Positions 29,060 through 38,025 of a DNA stretch of 64,000 bases are shown here, in pieces. The stretch is from Actinoallomurus soli (GTDB lineage Bacteria > Actinomycetota > Actinomycetes > Streptosporangiales > Streptosporangiaceae), in assembly GCF_024055715.1 (NCBI RefSeq), contig NZ_JAMXMV010000009.1, positions 186,001 through 250,000 of the forward strand. Reading direction: 5' to 3'. How positions within the stretch are numbered: the first letter of the stretch is position 1; every line of letters starts with the position of its first letter. A program made the position numbers and the translations under genes. The notes beneath the pieces are model-generated. The model saw only the letters and a program-made list of their open reading frames with translations. It did not search any database and was not told the DNA's origin.

Positions 29060-30088
29060 TCAGACGGCGAAGGTGGTCCAGCGGTCGTGGAGGGTGCGGT
29101 CGCCGTGGTCGGTCAGGTCGCCCCAGACGCGGAGGCGGGCGAGGCCGCCGTCCGGGTGGAGATCCAGCCGGACGTGGGTCAGCTCGGGGGCGGAGCGCAG
29201 CCGGAAGCGGTGGCGACCGTCCGGCTGAACCCTGGTCGGGGGCAGCACCGTGGTCCACTCCCCTGACGTCCGGGTGTTCCGGCCGGAGAGTGCCACCCAG
29301 CCGGGGGCGTTGCACTTCAGGTGCGTCGTGTCGATCTCGACCAGCCGCGGCACGCCCGGCGCGGCCAGCTCGACCACCACCCAGTCGTTGCCGTCGTCGC
29401 GGCGCCGCGCGGTCTCCCAGCATTCGGCCTGGTCGCGGGGCAGGCCCGGCATCAGGACGTTCTCCGGGCGGGAGTAGAAGAGGTTCGAGCAGCCGGTGAC
29501 CCGTGCGCCGTTCTCCAGTGCGGCCAGGTCGACCGTGAGGCCGGTGAGCAGGCGCGGGTCCGGGATCACCTCGCCGTGCACCCGGAGCCGCGCGACGCCG
29601 CCGTCCGGGAAGATGTTCAGCCGGACGTGGGTGAACCGCCGCGCCGCCTCCACCGCGAACAGGTGCCGCGCGTCCCCGCGCAGCGGGCCGCGCGGCACGA
29701 TCTCCGTCCAGTGGCGGCCGGTCAGCTCCGCGGCGGACGGGTACCCCTCGGCGGCGCAGGCCTCGACGGACGCGTACGGCGGGAAGTTGCCCCGGAACCA
29801 GGCGGTGTCGACGACGACGCCCCGGATCACGCCCGGCAGGCCGAGCCGGACGAGCGCCCAGTCGTGGCCGCGGTCGTCGGTCTCCAGGCCAAGGGCGGAC
29901 GGCCGCCGCCGGGCCGTCTCCCAGCCGTCGTACACCTGGCCCTTGCACCCGAAGGTCGCCGGCGCGTGCTCGGGCTCCCACGGGTTGATCAGATTCTCCC
30001 GCGCCGCGAACGACTCGTCGCTCGCGGCCATCACGGAACCGCCGAGGCTGCGTACCGCCAGGTCCGGGAGCGCGGTGACGTCGGCCAC
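29060..30088 (-). CDS. alc: Allantoicase
   Basis: 342-aa enzyme converting allantoate to ureidoglycolate and urea. Two homologous jelly-roll halves are visible: residues about 15-165 (FFAARENLINPWEPEHAP-like, VYDGWETARRRP, WALVRLGLPG, THVRLNIFPDGGVARLRV) and about 185-335 (NLFYSRPENVLMPG, CWETARRRDDGNDWVVVELA, THVRLDLHPDGGLARLRVWG). GTG 30088 is preceded by GGGAGG and lies 3 bp after the allantoinase stop. Last gene of the purine operon; the urea it releases can be used by the urease encoded upstream in the window. Confidence 0.95.
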   Translation of the reverse strand: MADVTALPDLAVRSLGGSVMAASDESFAARENLINPWEPEHAPATFGCKGQVYDGWETARRRPSALGLETDDRGHDWALVRLGLPGVIRGVVVDTAWFRGNFPPYASVEACAAEGYPSAAELTGRHWTEIVPRGPLRGDARHLFAVEAARRFTHVRLNIFPDGGVARLRVHGEVIPDPRLLTGLTVDLAALENGARVTGCSNLFYSRPENVLMPGLPRDQAECWETARRRDDGNDWVVVELAAPGVPRLVEIDTTHLKCNAPGWVALSGRNTRTSGEWTTVLPPTRVQPDGRHRFRLRSAPELTHVRLDLHPDGGLARLRVWGDLTDHGDRTLHDRWTTFAV

Positions 30089-30091
30089 CGG

Positions 30092-31396
30092 TCACCTCCC
30101 CAGCAGGCGCCCGCGCGGCGTGCCGTCGACGGCCTCGCCGCGCAGCCACGTCGTCCGTACGACGCCGGTCAGCCCACGGCCCGCGTACGGCGTGCGGCGG
30201 TGCCGGGTCAGCAGCGCCGCCGGGTCGACGGTGAATTCCTCGTCCGGGGCGAAGGCGACCAGGTCGGCGTCGTTGCCGACCGCGATGGCGCCCTTGCCCG
30301 GCAGGCCCGCCAGCGCGGCCGGCGCGGCCGACATCCAGCGCGCCACGTCCGTCAGGTCGTGACCGCGCCTCCGGGCCTCGGTCCAGACGGCGGGCAGGCC
30401 GAGTTGCAGGGACGAGATGCCGCCCCATGCCTCGTCGAAACCGCCGCGCTTCAGCTCGGGCGGGCACGGCGAGTGGTCCGACACGACGCAGTCGATGACG
30501 CCGGTGGCCAGCGCGTGCCAGAGCCCGTTCCGGTTGGCGGCGTCGCGGATCGGCGGGCAGCACTTGAAGTGCGTGGCGCCGGGCCGTACGTCCGCCGCCG
30601 TGAGGGTCAGGTAGTGCGGGCAGGTCTCGGCGGTCACGCGTACGCCGGCCGCCCGCGCCCGGGCCAGCGGCTCGGCGCAGCCGGCGGCCGACAGGTGCAG
30701 CACGTGCGCCCGTACGCCCGTCGTCTCGGCCAGCCGGATGACCTGCTCGACCGCCTTGGACTCCGCGCTCGGCGGCCGCGAGGCCAGGAAGTCGTCGTAC
30801 GCGCCGCCGAGCGGGGTGGACAGCGACCCGGGGTCCTCGGCGTGCACGATGACCAGCCCGTCGAACGACGCGACCTCGGCGAACGCCTCCTCCATCTCGG
30901 CGTACGACAGCGGCGGGAACTCGGGGACGCCGGAGTCGGCGGTGAAGCACTTGACGCCGAGCACGCCGCCGTCGTGCAGAGCGCGCAGCTCGCGGGTGTT
31001 CCCCGGGACCGCGCCGCCCCAGAAGCCGACGTCCGTGAAGCACCGCCCGGCCGCCGCGTCCCGCTTGACGGCCAGCGCGCCGACGGTGGTCACGGGCGGG
31101 AGCGAGTTGAGCGGCATGTCCACGATCGCGGTGACCCCGCCCGCCGCCGCGGCGCGGGTCGCGGTCGCGAAGCCCTCCCACTCCGTACGCCCCGGCTCGT
31201 TCACGTGGACGTGAGTGTCGACGAGCCCAGGGAGCAGGGCGACCTCGCCGAGGTCGGCCCGCGCACGGGCGGGCGGCGCCTCGTCGTGGCCGGTGACGGC
31301 GGCGATCCGCCCGTCCCGTACGGCCACGGCCGCCGGCCGCTCCCCGTCCGGGAGGACGGTACGGCGGGAGCGCACGACCAGGTCGTACTCCCTCAT
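30092..31396 (-). CDS. allB: Allantoinase
   Basis: 434-aa cyclic amidohydrolase opening allantoin to allantoate. Metal ligands: HVH in LVDTHVHVNEPGRTEWEGF, the carbamylated lysine in GVLGVKCFTADSG, His in GLVIVHAEDPGS and the Asp in CVVSDHSPC. The family signature PGATHFKCCPPIRDAANRNG is present. Its ATG overlaps the preceding gene's stop (ATGA). Confidence 0.96.
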   Translation of the reverse strand: MREYDLVVRSRRTVLPDGERPAAVAVRDGRIAAVTGHDEAPPARARADLGEVALLPGLVDTHVHVNEPGRTEWEGFATATRAAAAGGVTAIVDMPLNSLPPVTTVGALAVKRDAAAGRCFTDVGFWGGAVPGNTRELRALHDGGVLGVKCFTADSGVPEFPPLSYAEMEEAFAEVASFDGLVIVHAEDPGSLSTPLGGAYDDFLASRPPSAESKAVEQVIRLAETTGVRAHVLHLSAAGCAEPLARARAAGVRVTAETCPHYLTLTAADVRPGATHFKCCPPIRDAANRNGLWHALATGVIDCVVSDHSPCPPELKRGGFDEAWGGISSLQLGLPAVWTEARRRGHDLTDVARWMSAAPAALAGLPGKGAIAVGNDADLVAFAPDEEFTVDPAALLTRHRRTPYAGRGLTGVVRTTWLRGEAVDGTPRGRLLGR

Positions 31397-31764
31397 GGGA
31401 TCTCTCGCCGGTAGGCGGCCCAGCCGCCGCGGTCGGTGATGTCGGTCAGCTGCGGGAAGGACGCCGGCGGGCGGCGGAGCAGCATGGCGAGGGACGCCGT
31501 GGCGTCGGCGAGTTCGATCACGCCCAGCTCCAGTTCGGGCGGCTCGGCGGGCAGCAGCCGGTCGCGCAGCACGTCCAGGGGCACGTCGTAGACCTCGCCG
31601 GTGATGGGTGCGCCGCCGTGCGCGACCGGGAGGAGCGCGGGGAACCGGTCGGCGACCGAGTACAGGCGGTACCGGGGCGCGGTCGTGGTCGCGGCGACCA
31701 GCGGCGCCCCGTCGAGGAGGTGGTGCAGCGGCCCGCCGCGCATCCCCCCGCCGTTCAGGAACAT
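31393..31764 (-). CDS. GGCT-like (allophanate-hydrolase-related) small protein
   Basis: 123 aa. FLNGGGMRGGPLHHLLDGAP, RTAPRYRLYSV-like (TTAPRYRLYSVADRFPALL) and GEVYDVPLDVLRDRLLPAEP resemble the C-terminal gamma-glutamylcyclotransferase-like domain of allophanate hydrolases and the stand-alone version found in purine or urea gene clusters. Its exact reaction is unknown; a role with ureido intermediates is inferred from its place between xanthine dehydrogenase and allantoinase. ATG 31764 overlaps the upstream gene by 10 bases. Confidence 0.75.
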   Translation of the reverse strand: MFLNGGGMRGGPLHHLLDGAPLVAATTTAPRYRLYSVADRFPALLPVAHGGAPITGEVYDVPLDVLRDRLLPAEPPELELGVIELADATASLAMLLRRPPASFPQLTDITDRGGWAAYRREIP

Positions 31765-34064
31765 CGGCGGCACAGGTCCTCCGGCCGGATCGGGACCCGG
31801 TTCAGCGGGCGGCCGGTGGCGGCGCGAACGGCCGCGACGATGGCGGGGGTCGAGGAGAGGGTGGGGGGTTCGCCGGCGCCGCGCAGGCCGTACGGGGCGC
31901 GCGGGTCGGGGCGTTCGAGGATCTCCAGCCGCTGGGGCGGCGTGTCGAGGATCGTGGGGATGAGGTAGTCGGTGAAGGACGGGTTCCGTACGAGGCCGTC
32001 CTGGACGACGATCTCCTCCATCAGCGCCAGCCCGAGGCCCTGCGCGGAGCCGCCGTGGATCTGGCCCTCCAGCGACAGCCGGTTCATGATCTTGCCGACG
32101 TCCTGGACGGCGGCCAGCTCGACGACCTTGACCAGGCCGAGCTCGACGTCGACGTCCACCACGGCGCGATGGACGCAGAGCGCGAGCTGGACGTGGGTGT
32201 CGCCCTGCCCGGTGACCGGGTCCATCGGCACGGTGGGCCGGTGGTGGTACTCGCGGGTGTGCTCGACGGTCCGGTCGCCGAGGACGTCCGCGATGGTGGC
32301 GACCGCGCCCGCCGACGCCGACACGACCTTCCCGCCGGCCAGCGACAGGTCGTCCCCGGCGCCGAGCCGGGTGCGGGCCAGGGCGAGGACCTCGTCGCGG
32401 ACCGCCGCGCAGGCCGCGCGGACCGCGCCGCCGGTCATGTACGACTGGCGCGAGGCGGATGACGACCCCGCGTCGCCGATCCGGTCGTCGGCGGGGGCGA
32501 CGGTGACCCGGTCGACGCCCAGCTCGGTGCGGGCGATCTGGGCCTGCAGCGTGACCAGGCCCTGACCGACCTCCGCGGCGGCGGTGTGCACGACGACCGT
32601 GGGCTCGCCGGCGGCGACCTCCAGCCGTACGCGGGCGGTGGAGTAGTCGTCGAAGCCCTCGGAGAAGCAGATGTTCTTGAGGCCCACGCCGTAGCCGACG
32701 CCGCGGACGACGCCCTCGCCGTGGGTGGCCTGGGAGACGCCGCCGGGCAGGTTCCGCAGGTCGGTGCGGTCCGGCGGGGGCGGCAGCGGCATCGCCTCCA
32801 GGCGGGTCAGCATCTCGGCGAGCGGGGCGGGCGAGTCGATGACCTGACCGGTGGCCAGCTTCGACCCCTGGCCCGCGGCGTTGATCCGGCGGATCTCCAC
32901 CGGGCCCAGGCCACAGGCGGCGCCCAGCCGGTCCATCATCGACTCGTAGGCGAAGCACGCCTGCACCGCCCCGAACCCGCGCATCGCGCCGCACGGCGGG
33001 TTGTTGGTGTAGACGCCGTACGCGTCGATCTCCAGGTTCGGAATCTCGTACGGGCCGAGGCCGAGGGACGCGGCGTTCGCGACGACGTTGGGCGTGGAGG
33101 AGGTGTAGGCGCCGCCGTCGAGGACGATCTCGGCGGTGGCGTAGACGATCCGGCCGTCGCGGGTCGCGCCGTACTCGTAGCGCATCTGCGCGGGATGCCG
33201 GTGCACGTGGCCGAAGAACGACTCGTACCGGTTGTAGACGATCCTGACCGGCCGGCCGGTGCGCAGCGCCAGCATGCCCGCGTGGATCTGCATCGACAGG
33301 TCCTCGCGGCCGCCGAACGCCCCGCCGACCCCGGCCAGCGTCATCCGGACCTTGTCCTCGGGCAGGCCGAGGCACGGGGCGATCTGCCGGAGGTCGCCCC
33401 ACAGCCACTGCGTGGCCACGAAGAGGTCGACGCCTCCGTCCTCGGCCGGGACGGCCAGGCCGGACTCCGGGCCGAGGAACGCCTGGTCCTGGATGCCGAC
33501 GGAGAAGTCCCCGGAGACGACGACCTCCGCCCGCGCGCGGGCGGAGGCGACGTCCCCGACGCGGACGGGCTGGTGGCGGACGATGCCGCCGCGCTCCTGC
33601 ACCCGGAGCCGGTCGGGGTCGGCGACGACGGCGCGCGCGTCGGTGATCGGCTCCAGGACCTCCCAGTCGATCGCGATCCGCTCCATCGCGCGCCGGGCCG
33701 TCTCCGGGTGGTCGGCTGCGACGAGCGCGACCGGCTCGCCCTGGTGGCGGACCTCGCCGATGGCGAGGACGGGCTGGTCGGCGTGGTCGAGCCCGTACAG
33801 CCTGCGGCCCGGCACGTCCTCGTGCGTGAGCACCGCCTCCACGCCGGGCACCGCGAGGGCGGGACCGAGATCGATGGCGCGGATCCGGGCGCGCGCGTAC
33901 GGACTGCGCAGCGTCGCGCCGAACAGCGTCCCGTCGATCCACAGGTCGGAGGCGTAGGCGAACTCGCCGGTGACCTTGAGCGTGCCGTCCGGCCGGAGGG
34001 CGCTGTCGCCCACTCCCCCGCGTCCCGGGGCGGCGACGTCCCCGGGCGCGCGCGTCGTCGTCAC
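31755..34064 (-). CDS. xdhA: Xanthine dehydrogenase, molybdenum-cofactor-binding subunit
   Basis: 769-aa large subunit that hydroxylates hypoxanthine/xanthine at the Mo centre. The small ferredoxin-like domain begins DGTLKVTGEFAYASDLWIDG and GATLRSPYARARI; the Mo-binding domains show GVGGAFGGREDLSMQIHA, CGAMRGFGAVQACFAYESM, AAAEVGQGLVTLQAQIA and the catalytic Glu E732 in LRGAGEPPTLSS. GTG 34064 overlaps the stop of the deaminase gene (GTGA). The FAD and iron-sulfur subunits are encoded separately upstream, as in bacterial three-gene systems. Confidence 0.95.
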   Translation of the reverse strand: MTTTRAPGDVAAPGRGGVGDSALRPDGTLKVTGEFAYASDLWIDGTLFGATLRSPYARARIRAIDLGPALAVPGVEAVLTHEDVPGRRLYGLDHADQPVLAIGEVRHQGEPVALVAADHPETARRAMERIAIDWEVLEPITDARAVVADPDRLRVQERGGIVRHQPVRVGDVASARARAEVVVSGDFSVGIQDQAFLGPESGLAVPAEDGGVDLFVATQWLWGDLRQIAPCLGLPEDKVRMTLAGVGGAFGGREDLSMQIHAGMLALRTGRPVRIVYNRYESFFGHVHRHPAQMRYEYGATRDGRIVYATAEIVLDGGAYTSSTPNVVANAASLGLGPYEIPNLEIDAYGVYTNNPPCGAMRGFGAVQACFAYESMMDRLGAACGLGPVEIRRINAAGQGSKLATGQVIDSPAPLAEMLTRLEAMPLPPPPDRTDLRNLPGGVSQATHGEGVVRGVGYGVGLKNICFSEGFDDYSTARVRLEVAAGEPTVVVHTAAAEVGQGLVTLQAQIARTELGVDRVTVAPADDRIGDAGSSSASRQSYMTGGAVRAACAAVRDEVLALARTRLGAGDDLSLAGGKVVSASAGAVATIADVLGDRTVEHTREYHHRPTVPMDPVTGQGDTHVQLALCVHRAVVDVDVELGLVKVVELAAVQDVGKIMNRLSLEGQIHGGSAQGLGLALMEEIVVQDGLVRNPSFTDYLIPTILDTPPQRLEILERPDPRAPYGLRGAGEPPTLSSTPAIVAAVRAATGRPLNRVPIRPEDLCRRCS

Positions 34065-35419
34065 AGCACCTCCTTGGCCAGCTCCATCAGGCGGCGGTGC
34101 GCGCCGGCACCGGCCCGGCCGATCGTGTCCTCCGGAGCGGACACGAGCACGTCGTCCGCCACGACCGTCCGGCCGCCCACGAAGAGCCTCGCGAGCGGCG
34201 GCGCCTGACCGTGGACGAGCGCGACGACCGGGTCCTCGACCGCCGCGTGGTAGCCGTCGAGGCGCCAGACGGCGACGTCGGCGAGCTTCCCGGCCTCCAG
34301 GGAGCCGATCTCGTCCTGGCGGCCGAGCAGCCGGGCACCGCCGAGGGTGCCGAGCTCCAGGGCCTGCCGGGCGTTCAGCGCGCTCGGGCCGTACCGGGCC
34401 CGCTGCAGGTACATCGCCTGCCGGAGCTCGCCGACCAGGGGCACCATCTCGGCCGACGCCGGGCCGTCGACGCCGAGGCCCACCGGGACGCCGGCGCGGA
34501 GCAGGTCCCGGACGCGGGCGATGCCCGAGCCGAGGCGCGCGTTCGAGCTGGGGCAGTGTGCCGTGCCGGTCCCCGAGTCGGCCATCATCGCGATGTCGGA
34601 GTCGTTCAGGTGCACCGTGTGCGCGAACCACACGTCGCGGCCGAGCCAGCCGACCTGCTCCATGTACGCGACCGGGGTGCGGCCGAAGCGCTCCTGGCAG
34701 TACTCCTCCTCATCGAGGGTCTCGGCGAGGTGGGTGTGCAGGCGTACGCCCTCGGCACGTGCCAGACGGGCGGACTCGACCAGCAGATCCTCGCTGACGG
34801 AGAACGGCGAGCACGGCGCCACCGCGATCCGCAGCATGGAGGAGAACGAGGGGTCGTGGTAGGCGTCGATCGCGGCGGCGGTGGCGTCGAGGATGTCGTC
34901 GAGCGTCTCCACCGCCTCGTCCGGCGGCAGCCCGCCGTCCGACTCCCCCCGGTCCATCGAGCCCCGGCAGGGGTGGAACCGCAGGCCCACGCGGCGGGCG
35001 GCGTCGATCTCGGCGGCGAGCAGGTCGCCGCGGCCCTTGGGGAAGAGGTAGTGGTGGTCCGCGACGGTCGTGGCGCCCGACCGGGCCAACCAGGCGAGCC
35101 CGGCGGCGGCCGCCCCGCTCACGACCTCGGCGTCCATCCGCGCCCAGGGCCGGTACAGGGCGACCAGCCAGTCGAACAGCGTGTCGCAGGCGGCCATGCC
35201 CTGCGAGGCCCACTGGTACAGGTGGTGATGGGTGTTGACCAGTCCGGGGGTGACCAGGCAGCCCCGGGCGTCGATCCGCTCCACCCGTCCGGCGCCGGTA
35301 AGGGCGGGCGCCGGTCCGGGGCCGACCGCGGCGATCCGGTCGCCGTCGATCACCAGGTGGCCGTCCGGGATCTCCGCGCCGGTCACCGGGGCGAGGTAAG
35401 CGTGGAAGATGACGATCAT
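34061..35419 (-). CDS. 8-oxoguanine deaminase / guanine-type amidohydrolase
   Basis: 452-aa metal-dependent amidohydrolase converting 8-oxoguanine to urate (or a related deamination). Metal ligands: NTHHHLYQWASQG, His in LHTHLAETLDEEEY, and HTVHLNDSD; the Asp-bearing VGLGVDGPASAEM completes the site. The SRLGSGIA-like element (NARLGSGIARVRD) and residues fit the 8-oxoguanine deaminase branch found in actinobacterial purine clusters. Its ATG overlaps the iron-sulfur subunit stop (ATGA), placing it inside the xanthine dehydrogenase genes. Alternatives: guanine deaminase, atrazine chlorohydrolase-like enzymes. Confidence 0.9.
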   Translation of the reverse strand: MIVIFHAYLAPVTGAEIPDGHLVIDGDRIAAVGPGPAPALTGAGRVERIDARGCLVTPGLVNTHHHLYQWASQGMAACDTLFDWLVALYRPWARMDAEVVSGAAAAGLAWLARSGATTVADHHYLFPKGRGDLLAAEIDAARRVGLRFHPCRGSMDRGESDGGLPPDEAVETLDDILDATAAAIDAYHDPSFSSMLRIAVAPCSPFSVSEDLLVESARLARAEGVRLHTHLAETLDEEEYCQERFGRTPVAYMEQVGWLGRDVWFAHTVHLNDSDIAMMADSGTGTAHCPSSNARLGSGIARVRDLLRAGVPVGLGVDGPASAEMVPLVGELRQAMYLQRARYGPSALNARQALELGTLGGARLLGRQDEIGSLEAGKLADVAVWRLDGYHAAVEDPVVALVHGQAPPLARLFVGGRTVVADDVLVSAPEDTIGRAGAGAHRRLMELAKEVL

Positions 35420-35889
35420 CGCCTCGCGGCCTTCAGCTCGGCCGCACGTCGTACGGCGTCCAGGATCTTCTCGTACCCGGTACAGCGGCACAGGTTGCCC
35501 GCGAGCGCCTCGCGGATCTCCGCGTCCGAGGGCTCGGGCACCCGTGTGATCAGGTCGTCGGCCTGCACGAGCAGGCCCGGCGTGCAGAAGCCGCACTGCA
35601 CGGCGCCGCACTCGGCGAACGCCCGCTGGACGGGCGCGAGGCCGTCCGCGCCGGCCAGGCCCTCGACCGTCCGCACCCGGCGGCCCTGCGCCTGCCCGGC
35701 GGCGACGAGGCACGCGCAGACCGGCAGGCCGTCGAGGTAGACCGTGCAGGAGCCGCACTCGCCCTGTTCACAGGCGTTCTTCGCACCGAGCAGGCCGAGG
35801 CGCTCGCGGAGCACGAAGAGCAGGCTCTCGCCCTCCCACACGTCGTCGGCGACCTGCTCGCGGCCGTTGACCGTGAACGTCACGCGCAT
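35416..35889 (-). CDS. xdhC: Xanthine dehydrogenase, 2Fe-2S subunit
   Basis: 157-aa electron-transfer subunit with two [2Fe-2S] clusters. First cluster: NACEQGECGSCTVYLDGLPVCAC pattern (C-x4-C-x2-C...C) near residues 38-61; second cluster: QCGFCTPG and NLCRCTGYEKI. ATG 35889 overlaps the FAD subunit by 10 bases. Full length for the family. Confidence 0.96.
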   Translation of the reverse strand: MRVTFTVNGREQVADDVWEGESLLFVLRERLGLLGAKNACEQGECGSCTVYLDGLPVCACLVAAGQAQGRRVRTVEGLAGADGLAPVQRAFAECGAVQCGFCTPGLLVQADDLITRVPEPSDAEIREALAGNLCRCTGYEKILDAVRRAAELKAARR

Positions 35890-36749
35890 GCGCCGGCCCC
35901 CTTCCGGTGGTCGTTCCAGGCCCAGGTCAGGGTGCGGCGCGCCAGCACGCCGAGCGCGTGCCGCCGGTACTCGGCGGTGCCGCGCACGTCGTCGATCGGG
36001 CTCGCCGCCGCGCTGACCAGCTCGGCGAAGCGCCCGGCCACCGCGTCGTCCAGGTCGGCGTCCCAGTCCGCCTCCGCGGCCAGGAACTCCTCGGCCTCGT
36101 ACGCGCGGCGCGGCGTCGGAGCCGCGGAGCCCAGCCCGGTGCCGACCCGCCGCTCGGCCGGGAACAGCGCGAGCGCGAACGAGCACACCGCGATCACCAT
36201 CGCATTGCGCGGCCCGATCTTGGAGAAGTACTGCGGGCCCGCGGCCGGAGCCTGACGGAACGCGCGGATCAGCTCGTCGGGCCCGAGCGCGTTGCGCTTC
36301 ACGCCCGCGTAGAACTCGGCGGCCGGGACCAGCCGGACGCCGCGCGCCGCCGACTCGACCTCGTACACCGCGCCGGCCGCCAGCAGCGGCGGATGGGCGT
36401 CGCCGGCCGGGGACGCCGCGCCGAGGTTGCCCCCGACCGTCCCGCGGTTGCGGATCTGCGGCGAGCCGACCGTACGGGCCGCCTGGGCCAGGCCGGGCAG
36501 CCGGTCGCCCAGCCCGGTGATCAGACGGGCGTACGACACGCCGGCCCCGACCCGGACGGTCCCGTCGGGCAGTGTCTCCCAGCCGGCCAGCTCACGGACC
36601 GCGCCGAGGTCCAAGAGCGCGGCGGGACGGCGCAGGTCGAAGTTCAGCTCGACCATGACGTCGGTGCCGCCCTGGATCGGCAGCGCGTCCGGGCGCTCGG
36701 CCCTCGCGGCCAGCGCCTCCTCCCAGCTCTCCGGGCGCAGGAAGTCCAT
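35880..36749 (-). CDS. xdhB: Xanthine dehydrogenase, FAD-binding subunit
   Basis: 289-aa subunit passing electrons to NAD. FAD motifs: LPIQGGTDVMVELNF and TVGSPQIRNRGTVGGNLGAA, with a C-terminal CO-dehydrogenase flavoprotein domain (ISKIGPRNAM-like FSKIGPRNAMVIAVCS). Begins MDFLRPESWEEALAA at ATG 36749, 3 bp after the uricase stop. Confidence 0.95.
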   Translation of the reverse strand: MDFLRPESWEEALAARAERPDALPIQGGTDVMVELNFDLRRPAALLDLGAVRELAGWETLPDGTVRVGAGVSYARLITGLGDRLPGLAQAARTVGSPQIRNRGTVGGNLGAASPAGDAHPPLLAAGAVYEVESAARGVRLVPAAEFYAGVKRNALGPDELIRAFRQAPAAGPQYFSKIGPRNAMVIAVCSFALALFPAERRVGTGLGSAAPTPRRAYEAEEFLAAEADWDADLDDAVAGRFAELVSAAASPIDDVRGTAEYRRHALGVLARRTLTWAWNDHRKGAGACA

Positions 36750-36752
36750 CCG

Positions 36753-37709
36753 CTACTCCCAGGCGAATCCGGCGTCGGGGGCGTCATCGGCGAGGACGGC
36801 GCCCTCGATCAGGCCGTACGGGCGATCGGCGGCGAAGAACACCTCGTTGGCGTTGTCCAGGCCGAAGGGCTCCAGGTCGACCGCGAAGTGGTGCCGGTTC
36901 GGCAGGGACAGGCGGATCTCGCAGAGTTCCCCGCACTCCTCCAGTACCCGGCATCCCATCGCGTACAGCGTCTGCTGCAGCGAAAGGCTGTGCGTGCCGG
37001 CGAACGCCGCCAGCAGCGCCCGGCGCGCCCGCGCGTACGACGCGCCGAACCCGTCGTGCTCGCCCCGGTGCCGCCAGGAGGCGCGGACCTCGGTGGCGAG
37101 GACGCGGTCGCGGGTCGGCCGGAGGGTCGTGTACTCGTCCTCGGCGAAGCCGTGGAACTCCGAGCCGGTGGAGTTCAGGACGGTCAGTCCCGTCAGGCCG
37201 GACACGACCGCGACCCGCTCCGACGGCCCGTCGTAGTGCACGACGCAGGTGCGGATCTCACGCCCGGAACGGACGAAGGAATGGCCGGTCCCGCTCGCGC
37301 CGGTCCCGCCGGCGCCGGTCGTCCCCGCGCCGGTCGTCCCCGCGCCGGTCGTTCCCGCGCCGGTCCCGCCGGCGCCGTCCCCGGCCGGGATCCGGTCCCA
37401 CAGGTACTCCTCGACCGCGACCCGCGCGCGGTGGACGCTCGGCCGCGAGTCGACGAAGTGCCGTGCCAGGAGCAGCGCGAACTCCTCGATCTCGGCGATG
37501 CCGTGCTTGCGGGCGAAGGCGAAGACCGTGTTCTTCTGGCTGTCGGTGGGCAGGACGGCCGCGTTGTCACCGGTCAGGTGGACCGCGGCCATGTCCCCGG
37601 ACAGTGCGACGCTGACGTCGCAGTCCTTGATGTGGTGGACGTCGGCGTCCCTGGTGATCCGTACGACGCGGATCTCGGCCTTGCCGTACCGGTTCGGGCC
37701 CAGCCGCAT
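36753..37709 (-). CDS. uaZ: Urate oxidase (uricase) with Gly/Thr-rich repeat insertion
   Basis: 318-aa cofactor-free oxidase converting urate to 5-hydroxyisourate. The catalytic dyad is present: Lys in RYGKAEIRVVRI (about residue 10) and Thr in VLPTDSQKNTVFAFA (about residue 55). Other conserved parts are HFVDSRPSVHRARV, GHSFVRSG, LTVLNSTGSEFHGFAEDEY and the C-terminal LPNRHHFAVDLEPFGLDN. Between WDRIP and GHSFVRSG, where homologues have a few residues, lies a 30-residue run of GAGTT-type repeats (about residues 109-140) encoded by five 15-bp units. The insertion probably forms a flexible loop. ATG 37709 follows the uraH stop by 2 bp. Confidence 0.96.
   Translation of the reverse strand: MRLGPNRYGKAEIRVVRITRDADVHHIKDCDVSVALSGDMAAVHLTGDNAAVLPTDSQKNTVFAFARKHGIAEIEEFALLLARHFVDSRPSVHRARVAVEEYLWDRIPAGDGAGGTGAGTTGAGTTGAGTTGAGGTGASGTGHSFVRSGREIRTCVVHYDGPSERVAVVSGLTGLTVLNSTGSEFHGFAEDEYTTLRPTRDRVLATEVRASWRHRGEHDGFGASYARARRALLAAFAGTHSLSLQQTLYAMGCRVLEECGELCEIRLSLPNRHHFAVDLEPFGLDNANEVFFAADRPYGLIEGAVLADDAPDAGFAWE
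37297..37371. repeat. Five 15-bp tandem units inside the uricase gene
   Basis: Units of GCGCCGGTC plus six bases repeat exactly every 15 bp (37297, 37312, 37327, 37342, 37357). The two outer units end CCGCCG, and the inner three end GTCCCC or GTTCCC. Because the period is five codons, copy-number change would keep the frame. Confidence 0.88.
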
Positions 37710-37711
37710 CC

Positions 37712-38023
37712 CTAACTCCCTCGGTAGGTGGAGTAGGCGAACGGGCTGAGCAGCAGGGGGATGTGGTGGTGCCCGCCGGGTCGGGTGATCCGGAACACGA
37801 CCGTGACCTCGGGATAGAACGCGGAGAGCCCCTCGGTCTCGAAGACGAGCCGGTGGACGCCCGCGCCCGGGTCCGGCCAGTCGCGGAACCGGCCGTCCTC
37901 GTCGGTGCGCCCCGCGGCCACCGGCGTCCAGGACCCGTCGGACGCGCGGCTCTCCAGCCGCACCGGCACGCCCGCCGCCGGCCGCCCGGCCGCGGCGTCC
38001 AGCACATGAGTGGACAGGGACAT
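37712..38023 (-). CDS. uraH: 5-hydroxyisourate hydrolase (transthyretin-like)
   Basis: 103-aa hydrolase turning 5-hydroxyisourate into OHCU. The family motifs are STHVLDAAAGRPAAGVPVRL (catalytic His at residue 6), the Arg-bearing GRTDEDGRFRDW and the C-terminal signature FAYSTYRGS. ATG 38023 has GGAGGG upstream and lies 2 bp after the uraD stop. Confidence 0.95.
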   Translation of the reverse strand: MSLSTHVLDAAAGRPAAGVPVRLESRASDGSWTPVAAGRTDEDGRFRDWPDPGAGVHRLVFETEGLSAFYPEVTVVFRITRPGGHHHIPLLLSPFAYSTYRGS

Positions 38024-38025
38024 CC

